Assembly (NCBI RefSeq): GCF_023091745.1
Contig: NC_068925.1
Span: forward strand, 73,721,085 to 73,785,084
From: Budorcas taxicolor
Taxonomy: Eukaryota > Chordata > Mammalia > Artiodactyla > Bovidae
Reading direction: 5' to 3'
DNA: 64,000 bases
Positions 34,028 to 44,534 of the stretch are shown piece by piece (position 1 is the stretch's first letter; every line of letters begins with the position of its first letter). Under the pieces are notes generated by a model. The model was given only the letters and a program-made list of their open reading frames with translations, did not search any database and was not told the DNA's origin. The position numbers and the translations under genes were made by a program.

Positions 34028-34915
34028 TCTTTGCTGTTGTTATTGTTGCTCTTTAGTTGCTTGGTCATGTCCGACTGTCTGCGACCCCATGTGCCAGGAA
34101 GCATTTAACAGGAGGCTTCCTGTGTGCTGTTTTGGATCTGTCAGGAATTCTCTGTTCCTCAGTAATTCCTGAATATTCAGGAATCAAGAGGAGAGGCAAG
34201 CCTCTCCTGGGGGCTGAGGAATCCAGGCATTTCCTTCGTTAGTTTTTCTATATGGTGATAAGTACCCTCTTCCTTTTTATGAACCTTATGGTAAAAGTGG
34301 TTATTTACAACCCTCTCTCTTTCATATGGGTGACCTCGTGTTTCCTTGTAAGTTTTGATTTTATCTCTGCTGAAAATAGCTATCTTGTAAGACAGTATAA
34401 ATACCTACACAATGTTGAATAAAACACCTCTGCTCCATCAGAGCTTTGGTCCCCGTGTCTTGCTTTCTCTCTCTCTCTCTCTTTTTTTCAGGCTGATCCC
34501 CTGGAGCACAGAGGTCCTCTGGGTTCACTTTCCTGCCCAGGCTTCTAAGACCCTCTCGAGAAGGCGCTCTGTGCCTTCACCCCCTTGAGAGGGCGCCTGA
34601 GGCCTTTGTGAACAGACAAGCCTCATGCCAGGGGCTTTATTGGCTTTCTGCATAAACCAAGGAATATCAACCTCTTTCTCTCTCCTTTACTTTCTTATCG
34701 GTCAACTCTGGACCACCAGGTTCCGGTCCATTAAAGGACCTCAACACCCATGGACTGGAGCCCACCAGGCTCCCCTGTCCATGGGCTCTCCCAGGCAACA
34801 ATACTGGAGTGGGCTGCCATTTCCTCCTCCAGGGGGTCTTCCTAACCCAGGAATCGAACCCGAGTCTCGTGCAAGTTCCCTGCATTGCGGGCAGATTCTT
34901 TACCATTTTTCATTC
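34028..34915 (-). mobile_element. Bov-tA SINE, antisense, split by LTR
   Basis: The tail part is at 34028-34091 (TTGCTTGGTCATGTCCGACT, GCGACCCCATG). The body and head resume at 34747 (CCCATGGACTGGAGCCCACC through AACCCAGGAATCGAACCCGA). The two parts are one SINE opened by an LTR at 34092-34746. Confidence 0.9.
34092..34746 (+). mobile_element. solo LTR, 655 bp, 6-bp TSD
   Basis: Complete solo LTR: begins TGCCAGGAAG, ends CCTCAACA, and is flanked by CCCATG at 34086-34091 and 34747-34752. It has TATAAA at 34396-34401, AATAAA at 34418-34423, and a CT-rich run (34466-34484) before a U5-like region. A 6-bp duplication is typical of class II (betaretrovirus-like) elements. No internal viral sequence remains, so the provirus was probably lost by LTR-LTR recombination. 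TATA and AATAAA are only about 22 bp apart, which is close. Confidence 0.9.
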
Positions 34916-35234
34916 TTTAGAATATGTTAAAGCCTACTTCTCTTCTACTTTAACAAATCTATTTGTCTCCCCTTCTTCTAAAACATTACTTGGCTCATCA
35001 CTTCATTGAGGCACAGTGTAACTTGAAGGCCTGATAGTCTCTGAGCCCAGAGTCCGCTTCCTTATCAGACTTCAGGAAGCCAAGCTCAGATGCCAAACCT
35101 GGGCTGATTTAGGGGCCTCTTGACTGATCACCAGATCTCAGAACGGTGTGTTTCAGATACATCGTGGACTTCTGTCAAGTTACTTTTCTTTCTAAAATAG
35201 GTTCATAAGGAAAACACTTGCAGGGTTGCCAAGG

Positions 35235-35496
35235 GGGAGATGGGAGGAGGAGAGGAGGACTTGGAGTGTGGGATTAGCAGATGCAAACTAGTATATACAG
35301 GATGGATAAACAACAAGGTCCCACTGTGTAGCACAGGGAGCTATATTCAACACCCTGTAATAAACCACAATGGAAAACAGCACGACAAAGAACATACACG
35401 CGCATAACTGGGCCACTTTGCTGTACAGCAGAAAGGAACGTAACACTGCGCATCAACTACAATCAACTTCCAAAAATAAAAATAAGCAAATAAAAT
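35235..35496 (+). mobile_element. L1 3' end
   Basis: GTATATACAGGATGGATAAA, GTAGCACAGGGAGCTATATT, CACTTTGCTGTACAGCAGAA and a terminal AAAATAAAAATAAG mark a cetartiodactyl L1 3' end. Confidence 0.8.
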
Positions 35497-35979
35497 GGGC
35501 TCATAAGATTCTCTGTTTCCTTATCTCAGTGGTTGTGCTAGGACGTGGAAAAATGTTTAAGGACTATGCCTCCTACAGATAAGCCCCCTCTGCTCATTTG
35601 AAATAACAGGGTGTGATATAATGACCTTCCCAAAAGGAGCACTACAGACCAGTAGGGGCAAATCCTTGGGAGTGGGATAGCCACCTGGGAAGCCCCTGAA
35701 GTGGGATAAGCTTCCAGAACTTTCCACTGAGCCCCTCTTTAACTCAAGGCATGCATTCGAGAGGTCTGTGCTCTGATTAGTACGGTCAGGGGCAGTTTTC
35801 CTGGACTTTCCAGATTAGTCAGCATGTAGGACACGTGATCTATAACCTCAGCTTTGTAAGCTCCAAATAAGAAACGGAATGAAACACAGCAGCTGACAGT
35901 CACCAGGACTATACTGAACACCAACTGCGATGGAGGAGACAGAACATTACAAAAAGAGACCCTGGTCAAGAAGAACTGC

Positions 35980-36010
<31 letters not shown>

Positions 36011-36615
36011 TTGAGGAGGCTGAGAACAAATGGAATAATGTTATGGGGACAATTATAAACACCAGTCAAGGAGCACAAAATCAGATCCTCAAATTAGTCC
36101 TACTTCCCTCTCACGAAGAGTTTAATCAGTGTTTACACAGCATGTCTGTATTTAATTATGGAGAGCAATTATGCAGTTACATTGGGCCTCCGAGCAACTT
36201 CTCCACGGTTCCTTCTAAAGAATCCCAGTGCAGCCCGAGGCCTGGGCTCCTTCTCTGCTTCTCCACTACCTTCCCTCCAGCTTCACCAACCTCCCCACTT
36301 CCTCCACCTGGCTTTTTAGGGCCAGCAGAAAACTATTTCCAGCAGTAACACAACCTTTTCGCAAAACTGTCATATTTGAAAGAAATAACATATTCAAGTT
36401 CAGTTGTACCAGAAATGAATAAAACCAAAGTAATGCCTTTTTTAAATCAAAGAGATTGAGTCTTGAGTGAACAAGCACCCACTGGTGCAAAACAGTTGCT
36501 AGAATTTATGGTAAACCATTCATGAAAGCATTGCTTTTGTTGTCCATCTTTGGTTATGGAAATTCCCTTTCCTTCTTATACCAGTCTTACACCAATCTTG
36601 ATAATAGTATTCCTC
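35497..36615. other. intronic DNA; (CAA)n inside
   Basis: Apart from the (CAA)n run, no repeat or gene recognised. A plus-strand open frame at 36043-36348 has no domain I recognise. Confidence 0.45.
35983..36010. repeat. (CAA)n microsatellite
   Basis: About nine perfect CAA units. It creates a Cys run in a minus-strand open frame, a compositional artefact. Confidence 0.95.
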
Positions 36616-36627
36616 CAGGATCCTTGG

Positions 36628-36902
36628 TGGAGAAGGCAATGGCACCCCACTCCAGTACTCTTGCCTGGAAAATCTCATGGATGGAGAAGCCTGGTAGGCT
36701 GCAGTCCATTGGGTCGCGACGAGTCGGACGTGACTGAGCGACTTCACTTTCACTTTTCACTTTCATGCATTGGAGAAGGAAAAGGCAACCCACTCCAGTG
36801 TTCTTGCCTGGAGAATCCCAGGGACGGGGGAGCCTGGTGGGCTGCCGTCTATGGGGTCGCACAGAGTCGGACACGACTGAAACGACTTAGCAGCAGCAGC
36901 AG
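36628..36902 (+). mobile_element. full BOV-A2 dimeric SINE with TSD
   Basis: Two monomers joined by a CACTTTCACTTTTCACTTTC linker. The second monomer ends in TTAGCAGCAGCAGCAG. A perfect 12-bp duplication CAGGATCCTTGG flanks it at 36616-36627 and 36903-36914. Confidence 0.95.
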
Positions 36903-36911
36903 CAGGATCCT

Positions 36912-37119
36912 TGGGCTTCCTGAATGGCTCAGCAGTAAAGAATCTGCCTCCAATGCAAGAGACAAGGGTTTGATCCCTGTGTCGGGAAGATCCCCTGGAG
37001 ATGGAAATGGCAACCCACTCCAGTATTCTTGCCTGGGAAATCCCATGGACAGAGGAGCCTGGAGGGCTACAGTCCACAGGGCTGCAAAGACTCAGACACA
37101 ACTGAGCAAATAAACAATA
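36912..37119 (+). mobile_element. Bov-tA SINE
   Basis: Complete sense copy: head GGCTTCCTGAATGGCTCAGC, B-box-like GGTTTGATCCC, body GCAACCCACTCCAGTATTCT, tail CTCAGACACAACTGAGCAAA. The neighbouring BOV-A2 inserted at its left edge. Confidence 0.92.
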
Positions 37120-37164
37120 ACACAAACCAAGATCTTATTCAGCTTCTTGGCTCTCTGTGAATGT

Positions 37165-37530
37165 TTTCTATCTTAGTCATTTCATTCACCCATTGAGCAA
37201 GTAATAAATGAACACCTACTAGGTGCAAGGCATTGCTTGGGCCCATGGAAGGCATCGGTGAACAACACAGACAAGCATGGAGCTTCTGCTCCATCAAGGA
37301 GAGAGACACAATAATCAACACACATTACAGGTACTATAGCATATTAGGGGCTGGTGAATACTGGAGCAAACAGAAAGAATAAAGGCGGTTAAGGGAGATG
37401 GGTGGGATGGTCAGGCTGAGTCTCACTTTGAATATGACCTCTGAGTCAAGACCTGAAGGAGATGAGGCAATGTGTGATACAGAAGGTTTAGAGGAAGCCC
37501 AGGAGAAAGGAAGGAAGAGCCAGGTGACTT
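37165..37530 (-). mobile_element. L2 3' region, antisense
   Basis: TAATAAATGAACACCTACTA, GGTGCAAGGCATTGCTTGGG, AACAACACAGACAAGCATGG, CTTTGAATATGACCTCTGAG and AGTCAAGACCTGAAGGAGAT follow reversed L2 for about 360 bp. Confidence 0.75.
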
Positions 37531-39239
37531 TTACAGGTGTCCCTCTGGATTACGAACTCCTGCAATGTCCAGTTCTCTAGCAACTCTGCACCCCTCTTCC
37601 AAACTGTTCACGACCCATCCCTTGTAGCTCATCACAATGAAACAAATCCATCCTTCCTGGTCGTCGAAACAAGCGTGGAGGAGGACGGTGCTCCGGGCAA
37701 CTTCCACAAACCTTCCTTCAGAACACTCCTGATCCCTGTCTTCCCCCTGGATGCCCCACAGATCACTCCCTTTGAAGTCCAGGAAGAAACTCAAAGAGGT
37801 GTTGTGTGGCCCTGCAGGAAACCGTGTCTACCTTCTTCCATTGGGAAAAAGCCTTCTTGGTTGCTTTCCATTATTTTTGAGTCTACACTGATCCTGGGCA
37901 TACGTAGCCAGCACCACACCCTCCCAGTTCTGCAAAGCCCGGTGTGCTCATCCTTGGTCCTGAGCGCCTCTCGCCATTCACACCTGCTGTGCTGCCATCT
38001 GGCTGAGGCTCAGGCTCCCCTACAGCCACTCAGATGCACGGCAGCCTCCGTTCTGTTCTGACTTCTCCCACCCTTTGCCCCAAAGTCTGGACTTCTTGGA
38101 AGTGAAACCTGAAAAATCCCATCACAGGCAAGAAGCACATTCAATGAAAACAACGTAAAATAATTCCATGGCTTTAGGCTGAGAGGGACGGGGGGGGGCT
38201 TTGTTATTGCTCCTTTTCATCTTCTTCAGGGGCAGATTTCCCCCTCCTTTTGAAAAACAGCTGACGAGGTTTTCAAAGCCACAGTATGAAGAGTAAATCA
38301 AGGTTTCCTTTAGGCCAGCAGCCGGTGCAGGATTTAATGACATGGAGGAGGGGACACTTGCTGTCTTGTCACTGACACCAACAAGAAGAGAACCAAGAGG
38401 CTTGCTCTTAGATGACACTGACTCCTGAGCTGGATACTCCTGACTCCTGAGTTTGCAGAAGTCCCTAACTTCTTAAGTACACAAACTACAGAAAGAGTAC
38501 TGGGCCAAATCCGCTATCCTTACCTGCCTCAGGAGCAGGTGTGATAGGGTGTATGACACTGATATACCGCTGTTCCTCTTCCACACTGAGGGTCTGTGGG
38601 TGGACCCTGACTGTCCCCTGAATGGACACACCCTCTGCCAGTCCCACCATCATCTAGCTGATCAGGACACAGGGCTGCAGATGGTCAGAGAGCCAGGAAG
38701 AGCGCCCAGTCTCTGGTCAAAAGCTCTGATTATTAATAACGTGAATAGCACTTTCAGCATCTCCAGAACAATCCTTCAAAATGAGCGAAGAAGAAATGAG
38801 AAGCTGATTGGAGTGGCTTCATTACGGTAAGTATTAACTTAATGTAGCCTTCAGAGGAATTCAGAAATGTGCCCTTTCACAGACTGTTACAGAAATCCAT
38901 TTCCCTTCTTATGAGAATACTTTGTGCCTATACATATCTACGTTACAGCCTGCAAATGCATTAATTAACATCCTGATTATCCTTTTATCATCAGGGATAA
39001 TTTGGAGAATAAGACATTATGAAAGAAGGTAACCTTGTGAAATGCGTATTTTGCTTGACCCAAGAGCAGAATCTGTAGGGCTGAGGGGAAAGGACAGATA
39101 TGTGACAATATCAATTCAGGCATATAAAATTCCTACCTCAGTTTTCAGAATTAGAGACTTTTAAGGCTGAGGAGGATTCTGAAGATCATAATTCTATTCT
39201 CTCTTGCAGCATTAAAAGAAACTAAGGCCCAACATCACA
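37531..39239. other. intronic DNA, no supported gene
   Basis: Contains the longest non-repeat open frame in the window (37537-38061, 174 codons, plus), with no recognisable domain. A strong plus-strand splice-donor match (ACG/GTAAGTAT at 38825-38836) ends an exon-like frame (38549-38830), and a minus-strand donor match CAG/GTAAGG lies near 38522. Without acceptors or homology these are not called genes. Confidence 0.45.
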
Positions 39240-39620
39240 GTTTATGAGATGGCCCCGGAAACACAAAACAACACAAACAACATGTAGCCCCAGATCTCAT
39301 GGACCAAGCGGGCCTGGGACGCGAAGAGTGGCTGGCGGAAGACGTCCACGTGTCGGTTCAGGTGGGGGCACCCGAGGAGGCGATTAAATAGGCCGAGTTC
39401 TTAAACATCTGTGATTGCAAGGATGAGGCCATAGCTCTGAGCAGAGGCGACTGGTGAAGAAGTCTATAGATCCTGAAACCACAGAGGACTAGTCTCGGAG
39501 TGGTCACCTTCCAGGACCCTGACTGTGCCTCGTGTACGACAGGGAGGAGTTCCTGCGTTAACGGTCAAGCACACAGGTGAGTCCCTCATTCCCACCCTCA
39601 TCCACGTCCTGGGTCCCCTC
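39240..39620. other. CpG-rich, exon-like patch (unassigned)
   Basis: CpG density rises sharply around 39305-39385 (GGGACGCGAAGAGTGGCTGG, AGACGTCCACGTGTCGG). A plus-strand frame from the ATG at 39300 reads MDQAGLGREEWLAEDVHVSV and onward before a stop. A consensus donor ACACAG/GTGAGTCC lies at about 39567-39580. It could be a decayed processed pseudogene, a small regulatory CpG cluster or a non-coding exon. I recognise no parent gene. Confidence 0.3.
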
Positions 39621-39963
39621 TTGCACGGGGGAGGTCCGGCCGCTTTGTTCTCTCTCTTTCCTCACTCACATCCTCACATACCTGCTTCCCTCCCTCTTCT
39701 TCTCAAAGCCACCAGACCTGAGGCAAGACACTGAGGTTCAAGTAGACACTTCTGGGACCCCAGAGGGAGAGGTGATGGCAGGCAGGTTTGCACATAGGAA
39801 GTATCCAGCCCAACCACTTAAGCATGTCCATGGCAGGAGGATGGGGCCCCACCAGCTAAAGCTGCAACAACGTGAGCACTAAAAAATTAAGTACAGTAAT
39901 AAATTATAAACCTCTGGAAAATAGAAAGTGCTGCAACCATACAGATACAGATAATAGTGAGTG
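39621..39963. other. intronic DNA, no feature recognised
   Basis: C/T-rich at 39640-39710; no family recognised. Confidence 0.5.
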
Positions 39964-40049
39964 AAACAAATGCGGGAGAGGCTGCTGTTTCCAATAGAAG
40001 GCTGAGTGCTAACTAATTAGTGCCAAAGTTGGAAAATCATCTTTTTACA
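39964..40049 (+). repeat. source arm of 86-bp inverted duplication
   Basis: Its reverse complement recurs at 40531-40616 with about five differences over 86 bp. This copy lies in otherwise ordinary intronic DNA, so it is probably the source. Confidence 0.93.
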
Positions 40050-40205
40050 ACCACTACGTAAAGACTGGCTTGGGCAAGGATCACACATAATGCTAAATGT
40101 GGGGGAAAGTCTTGAAGAAGAGTAGAATATTGGTATGATACTAATATGTCTCCCACAGAATGTTTATGAGTTACAAGGGCAAAAAATGTAACTATAGTAG
40201 TAACT

Positions 40206-40407
40206 TCATCTCCCAGGTGGGGCCAGTGGTAAAGAGCCTGCCTGCCAAAGCAAGGTTCAATCCCTGGGTCTGGAAATCCCCTGGAAGAGGGCATGGCAAC
40301 CCATTTCAGTATTCTGGCTGGGAGAATCCCATGGACAGAGGAGCCAAGCCAGCTACAGTCTATAGGGTTGCAAAGAGCTGGACACAACTGAAGTAACTTA
40401 GCATGCA
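40206..40407 (+). mobile_element. Bov-tA SINE with 13-bp TSD
   Basis: Sense copy from TCTCCCAGGTGG through GACACAACTGAAGTAACTTA. The perfect duplication TATAGTAGTAACT is at 40193-40205 and 40408-40420. Confidence 0.93.
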
Positions 40408-40433
40408 TATAGTAGTAACTGTGTAGTAGATTG

Positions 40434-40723
40434 CAGTTTCCCTGGTGGCTCAAGGGTAAAGAACCCTCCTGCCAATGCAGGAGATGCAGGTTTGATCCCT
40501 GGGTTGGGAAGACTCCCTGGAAGAGAAAGATGTAAAAAGATGATTTTCCAACTTTGACACTAATTAGTTAGCATTCGGCCTTCTATTGGAAACAGTAGCC
40601 TCTCCCACATTTGTTTAACTCCAGTATTTTTGCCTGGGAAATCCTATGGACAGAGAAGCCTGGCAGGCTACAGTCCATGGGGTCACAAAAGAGTTGGACA
40701 CGACTTAGCGATGAAACAACAAC
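40434..40723 (+). mobile_element. Bov-tA SINE interrupted by foreign 86 bp
   Basis: Head at 40434-40530 (TTCCCTGGTGGCTCAAGGGT, GGTTTGATCCCTGGG, GAAGACTCCCTGG). The body resumes at CTCCAGTATTTTTGCCTGGG and the tail GAGTTGGACACGACTTAGCG. About 10 bp of consensus between GGAAG.. and CTCCAG are missing and replaced by the inverted copy at 40531-40616, which is not SINE sequence. Confidence 0.92.
40531..40616 (-). repeat. inserted arm of 86-bp inverted duplication
   Basis: Reverse complement of 39964-40049. It is not flanked by a target duplication and has no poly(A), TIR or LTR, so it did not arrive as a transposon. It sits inside a Bov-tA body in place of about 10 bp. Confidence 0.93.
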
Positions 40724-41617
40724 ATACAGGATATTAATCAATATCCACTGACGTGTCCAGTTTACTCTTCCAGGATGGAGGAAACTAACGTTACCACTGG
40801 CACAGCTGCACATGATCTGTCTCCATACATGATGTCCAAATCAGATACAACCTAAATCTACTCACAAGGAAGCAGCAGACAAATTTTAAATGGGGAATGT
40901 CCTATGAAATAAGGGAGAATCAAACTCTTTAAAGTCATAAAAGAGAGAAGGGCTGTGGAAATCTTCCAGATCATAGGAAACCCTACAACTACAGCTCCAT
41001 GGCAGCCCAGCACTTCTCTCCTCTGGAAGACATCAGGAGTGGAGTTAATGATAGGGTTTATCATTCCTACATGAACAATAAACAGGTGGAAAATCTGAAG
41101 TTATTTTTTTTTAATTCACAGACCTCTTATATATCCTATCCCCCATGCTGAGTTTTGCAAAAAATAAATAAAATTAGCCCTCTCTTCAAAGATGAGCCTG
41201 CCAATCAGCCACAATCCCATTCTGCCTCTGGGCTTTACTTCTTTACTCATTTTTTTTCCCCCTGTATTGTGAATTCATAGCATTCTGAACACAACTTTTG
41301 CTCTGTGGTAAAAAGGGATTTATCTGTATACTACAGAAAGAGATTTATGCTATAGAAATGTGTATTTATACTTATCCTACTTTGGTTGCTGTGTCTTAAT
41401 CCCCATTCCAACTGAACTTTCAAAACGCAATACATTTGAAGATACAGAGTACATGTAATGCAAACAACTTTCTTCTGGGAGCTGAGGTCCCAGTTTGTGA
41501 GAAATCTAAAATACATTACTTCTTCTACTTGGTATTATAGATATTGTCTAGATAGTTATTAAACACAACCAGAAACGTATCTATTTTTAATACCATTTCC
41601 CCTTCCCCCATACTAAG
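40724..41617. other. intronic DNA, no feature recognised
   Basis: T-rich runs at 41103-41112 and 41250-41258; nothing else recognised. Confidence 0.5.
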
Positions 41618-41623
41618 GTGTGT

Positions 41624-41658
<35 letters not shown>
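41618..41658. repeat. (GT)n(AC)n microsatellite
   Basis: GTGTGTGT followed by about 15 AC units, a small palindromic switch at the start of a dinucleotide repeat. Confidence 0.95.
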
Positions 41659-41660
<2 letters not shown>

Positions 41661-41679
41661 TGAAACCTAAAGCTGGAAG

Positions 41680-41874
41680 TGAAGGTGAATGTGGCTCAGT
41701 CATGTCCGCCTCTTTACAACCCCATGGACTATATAGTCCATGGAATTCTCTAGGCTAGAATGCTGGAGTGGGTATCCTTTCCCTTCTCCAGGGGATCTTC
41801 CCAACCCAGGGATCAAACCAAGGTCTCCTGCATTGCAGGCGGATTCTTTACCACTGAGCCACCAAGGAAGGCAA
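41680..41874 (-). mobile_element. Bov-tA SINE, antisense, with TSD
   Basis: Antisense copy from the tail (GGCTCAGTCATGTCCGCCTC) to the head (ACCACTGAGCCACCAAGGAA). An 11-bp duplication AAAGCTGGAAG lies at 41669-41679 and 41875-41885. Confidence 0.94.
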
Positions 41875-41885
41875 AAAGCTGGAAG

Positions 41886-43448
41886 GAACCATTAGAAATC
41901 AAGCAGACCCCTCCCTGCCTTAGGGTGCTGAAGTATCAGGAGCCCTACTTCAGAGATGAGGCAGTCCCAGCTCAGTGGCCCAATAGCTGACTCAAGTTCA
42001 GGCAGGCAGGCAACACTAACAGCGGGGTTAGGACCCTCCAGAGGCTCAGAGAGGCGTTCATTGCACTCTTCCACACAAAGGTCACCATCAGTGTAAACAT
42101 CAGTGTAAACGACTGCACGTTATGGTCTGGTTCTCCAGCCCATCCTGAGAATCACTAATATGGTTTGATGCATTGCATGTAATTTTCCACTATTTGAACA
42201 GTCTCAATGCTTTTCTCATAGGAGTTGAAATAAAGGTCCGTGGACTCCATGCCAACCTAACAGTAGGAAGACTCACAGTGACACACGGCCACCGAGACAG
42301 AAAACAGCCCTCTATTTGCGCACTAGTTAAATTTACCGGTGGTAACTCTACAAGAGGTGCATTCATGTCTGACAATGCGGAGGCTCCCCCAAACAACACG
42401 GTATCTTCAGGAAAGAACCCCGGGCTCTAAATCCAAGATGGGAAGTCAAGATCTGCTTGAGTGCATGAGGAAATGAGGAGAGAGTGATGAAAGGCTACTG
42501 TCGTGAACATATTACACCTTTTAAGCAGTGAGAAATTCATTTAATAAATCGATTGAAGCCTGAAACCTAATTAAATCTAAAAGTGGCATCAGCCTGAAAT
42601 GCTAATAAGTTCACACTTAAATTGTATACAAGGCCGCGCGTGCCTTTAATAATGCATCACCCAAAGTCTTCTCTGTATTCATGCGAGCGTTGCAGCAACG
42701 TGACACGAATTCTTCCTACACTCTACTCTGGCTGCAAATACCTCCACGCAGGCAATCTGTCTGGCCACGTTCCCCTTCCCTGTCAAGGGGAATGAGATGT
42801 GGTTCTCAAGGGCTGTGATCGTGGCTGTGAAAAGTTAAGTCAAAAGAGTAAGAATACGTACGTACCTTCCATTAAGAAAAACAATGAACTGAGTCCTTTT
42901 CTATCTAATTACTTGGCGCCCTGGATTTAAAGTAATTTGAATGTGCAAGCCCAACAGTGCAGACTGCCAACCTGCTTCACAGAAACTAAAGCTTCAATTA
43001 GTTCAGTTTCAACCTGGAGCCCACCTCTGTCTAGATGGGCACCCGCAGCACTGGGTACAGCAGTCCTGCGGTTCAGCCCTCAGTTCCTCCTGAGGCTGGG
43101 CTCCCTTTGTAAAGTGGGAGTGGTTTAGGGGCAGGGAAGGGGCTGGAAAGTAAGCTGTGAGCATCACAATGACAAGGCCTGGCTCTGGGTGACTGCCACA
43201 CCCTCTTACCTGCTCACTGCTCCTGCCCTGACCCCTAAGGACTAGTCCCCTAACATAGCACAATGTCACTTCCAGCTCAAATCCTTTCCATGGCTGCTCA
43301 TCAGGAATGGTTCACTTTGTGTCAACGTGGCTGAGTTAAAGGATGCTCAGATAACTGGTAAGACGTTATTTCTAGGTGTGTTCCTGCGAGTGTTTCCCAG
43401 AGATTAGCACTTGAATCAGTAAGCTGAATAAAGAAGATACACCCTCAG
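41886..43448. other. intronic DNA, no feature recognised
   Basis: No repeat or gene recognised. Open frames at 42173-42430 and 43009-43269 lack recognisable content. Confidence 0.45.
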
Positions 43449-43596
43449 AGGATGAGATGGTTGGATGGCATCATCAACTCAATGGACATGAGTGTGAGCA
43501 AGCTCTGGGAAATGGTGAAGGACAGAGGAGCCTGGCGTGCTGCAGTCCATGGGGTTGCAAAGAGTCAGACACAACTGAGCAACTTAACAACAACAA
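43449..43596 (+). mobile_element. BovB LINE 3' tail
   Basis: GAGGATGAGATGGTTGGATG through GCAAAGAGTCAGACACAACT, ending AACTTAACAACAACAA. This is the older tail type also seen at 17759. Confidence 0.88.
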
Positions 43597-43940
43597 ATCT
43601 CAGCAATGGTGGGCATCACCCAACCCATGGAGGCTCTGAATAGAACAAAAATGCAGGGGAAAGGGGAATTCACTGTCTCCTGGAGCTGAGACATGTATTT
43701 CTTTCCCTCAGACACACATACTACTGATTATCAGAACGTCTTACATCAGCCCCGGATTCTCAGGCCTTTGGACCAGGACTTACACCATTAGTTCTCCTGG
43801 TTAGCAGGCCTTTGTACTCAGACTAAATCGCACCACCAGCTTTCCTGGGCCTCCAGCATGCAGATGGCACCCGGTGAGGCTTCTGAGCCTCCACAGTCAC
43901 ATGAGCCAATTCCTAAAACAATTAAATCTCCTCATATATA
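43597..43940. other. intronic DNA, no feature recognised
   Basis: Nothing recognised. Confidence 0.5.
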
Positions 43941-44060
43941 CAGTTGACCTTTGAACACTGTGGGGGTAGGGGCTCCAACCCACTGCCTCCATCAAAAATG
44001 CACACACAGCTTAAAGTCTGCCCTCCAAATCCATGAATTCAACCGACTGTGGACAGTCTA
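43941..44060 (+). mobile_element. Tigger-like DNA transposon fragment
   Basis: Starts CAGTTGACCTTTGAACACTG after a TA and continues GGGGGTAGGGGCTCCAACCC. It has the terminal sequence of a Tigger/pogo-class non-autonomous element. The far end is not clear and may reach about 44150. Confidence 0.6.
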
Positions 44061-44199
44061 CTATTCACTATTGATAGTGTAGTATTTACTACAACTCTAG
44101 TATTAACTATTGAAAACCATACGTGTCAACTACACATATTACTGGTTCTGTTTCTCTGGAGAATACTAAATAGTAAACTATCTAACTCCGATAAAATGC

Positions 44200-44302
44200 A
44201 TAATAGCTTACAAAGCCCTACCTGACACATATACACACATACATATTTTATAATTGTATAATTATATATATACATTTACATACATACACATATATACGTA
44301 CG
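44200..44302. repeat. AT/CA-rich low-complexity region
   Basis: TATA/CATA-type low-complexity sequence ending in TATATACGTACG, at the left edge of a SINE. Confidence 0.8.
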
Positions 44303-44517
44303 CTCCCAGGTGACAGTAGTGGTAAAGACCCAACTGCCAATGCAGATTAGACAAAAGAGATGCAGGTTTGATCCCTAGGTCAGCAAGATCCCCTGGAGGA
44401 GGGCACGGCAACCCATTCCAGTATTCTTGCCTGGAGAATCCCATGGACAGAGGAGCCTGGTGGGCTAGAATCCATAGGGTCGCACAGAGCTGGACACAAC
44501 TGAAGCGACTTAGCGCA
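44303..44517 (+). mobile_element. Bov-tA SINE
   Basis: Sense copy: GCTCCCAGGTGACAGTAGTG head, GGTTTGATCCCTAGG, the body and a tail ending TGAAGCGACTTAGC. It carries a short extra segment (GATTAGACAAAAGAGATGCA) in the head region. Confidence 0.88.
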
Positions 44518-44534
44518 CACACACTCATATATAT

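Noticed and set aside
35739..36062. Cys-rich minus-strand frame (CCCCCCCCC run)
   Set aside because: The Cys run is the reverse reading of the (CAA)n microsatellite.
36628..37119. Clustered repeated units at first resembling an array
   Set aside because: They are a dimeric SINE plus a monomer with target duplications; there are no regular short repeats with unique spacers, so not CRISPR-like.
37537..38061. 174-codon open frame on the plus strand
   Set aside because: No recognisable domain, no Kozak or splice context that stands out, and overlapping frames on the other strand; likely chance in C-rich DNA.
38522..38836. Strong splice-donor matches on both strands (CAG/GTAAGG minus, ACG/GTAAGTAT plus)
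   Set aside because: No convincing acceptor with a polypyrimidine tract and no protein similarity; donor-like sequences are common by chance in 64 kb.
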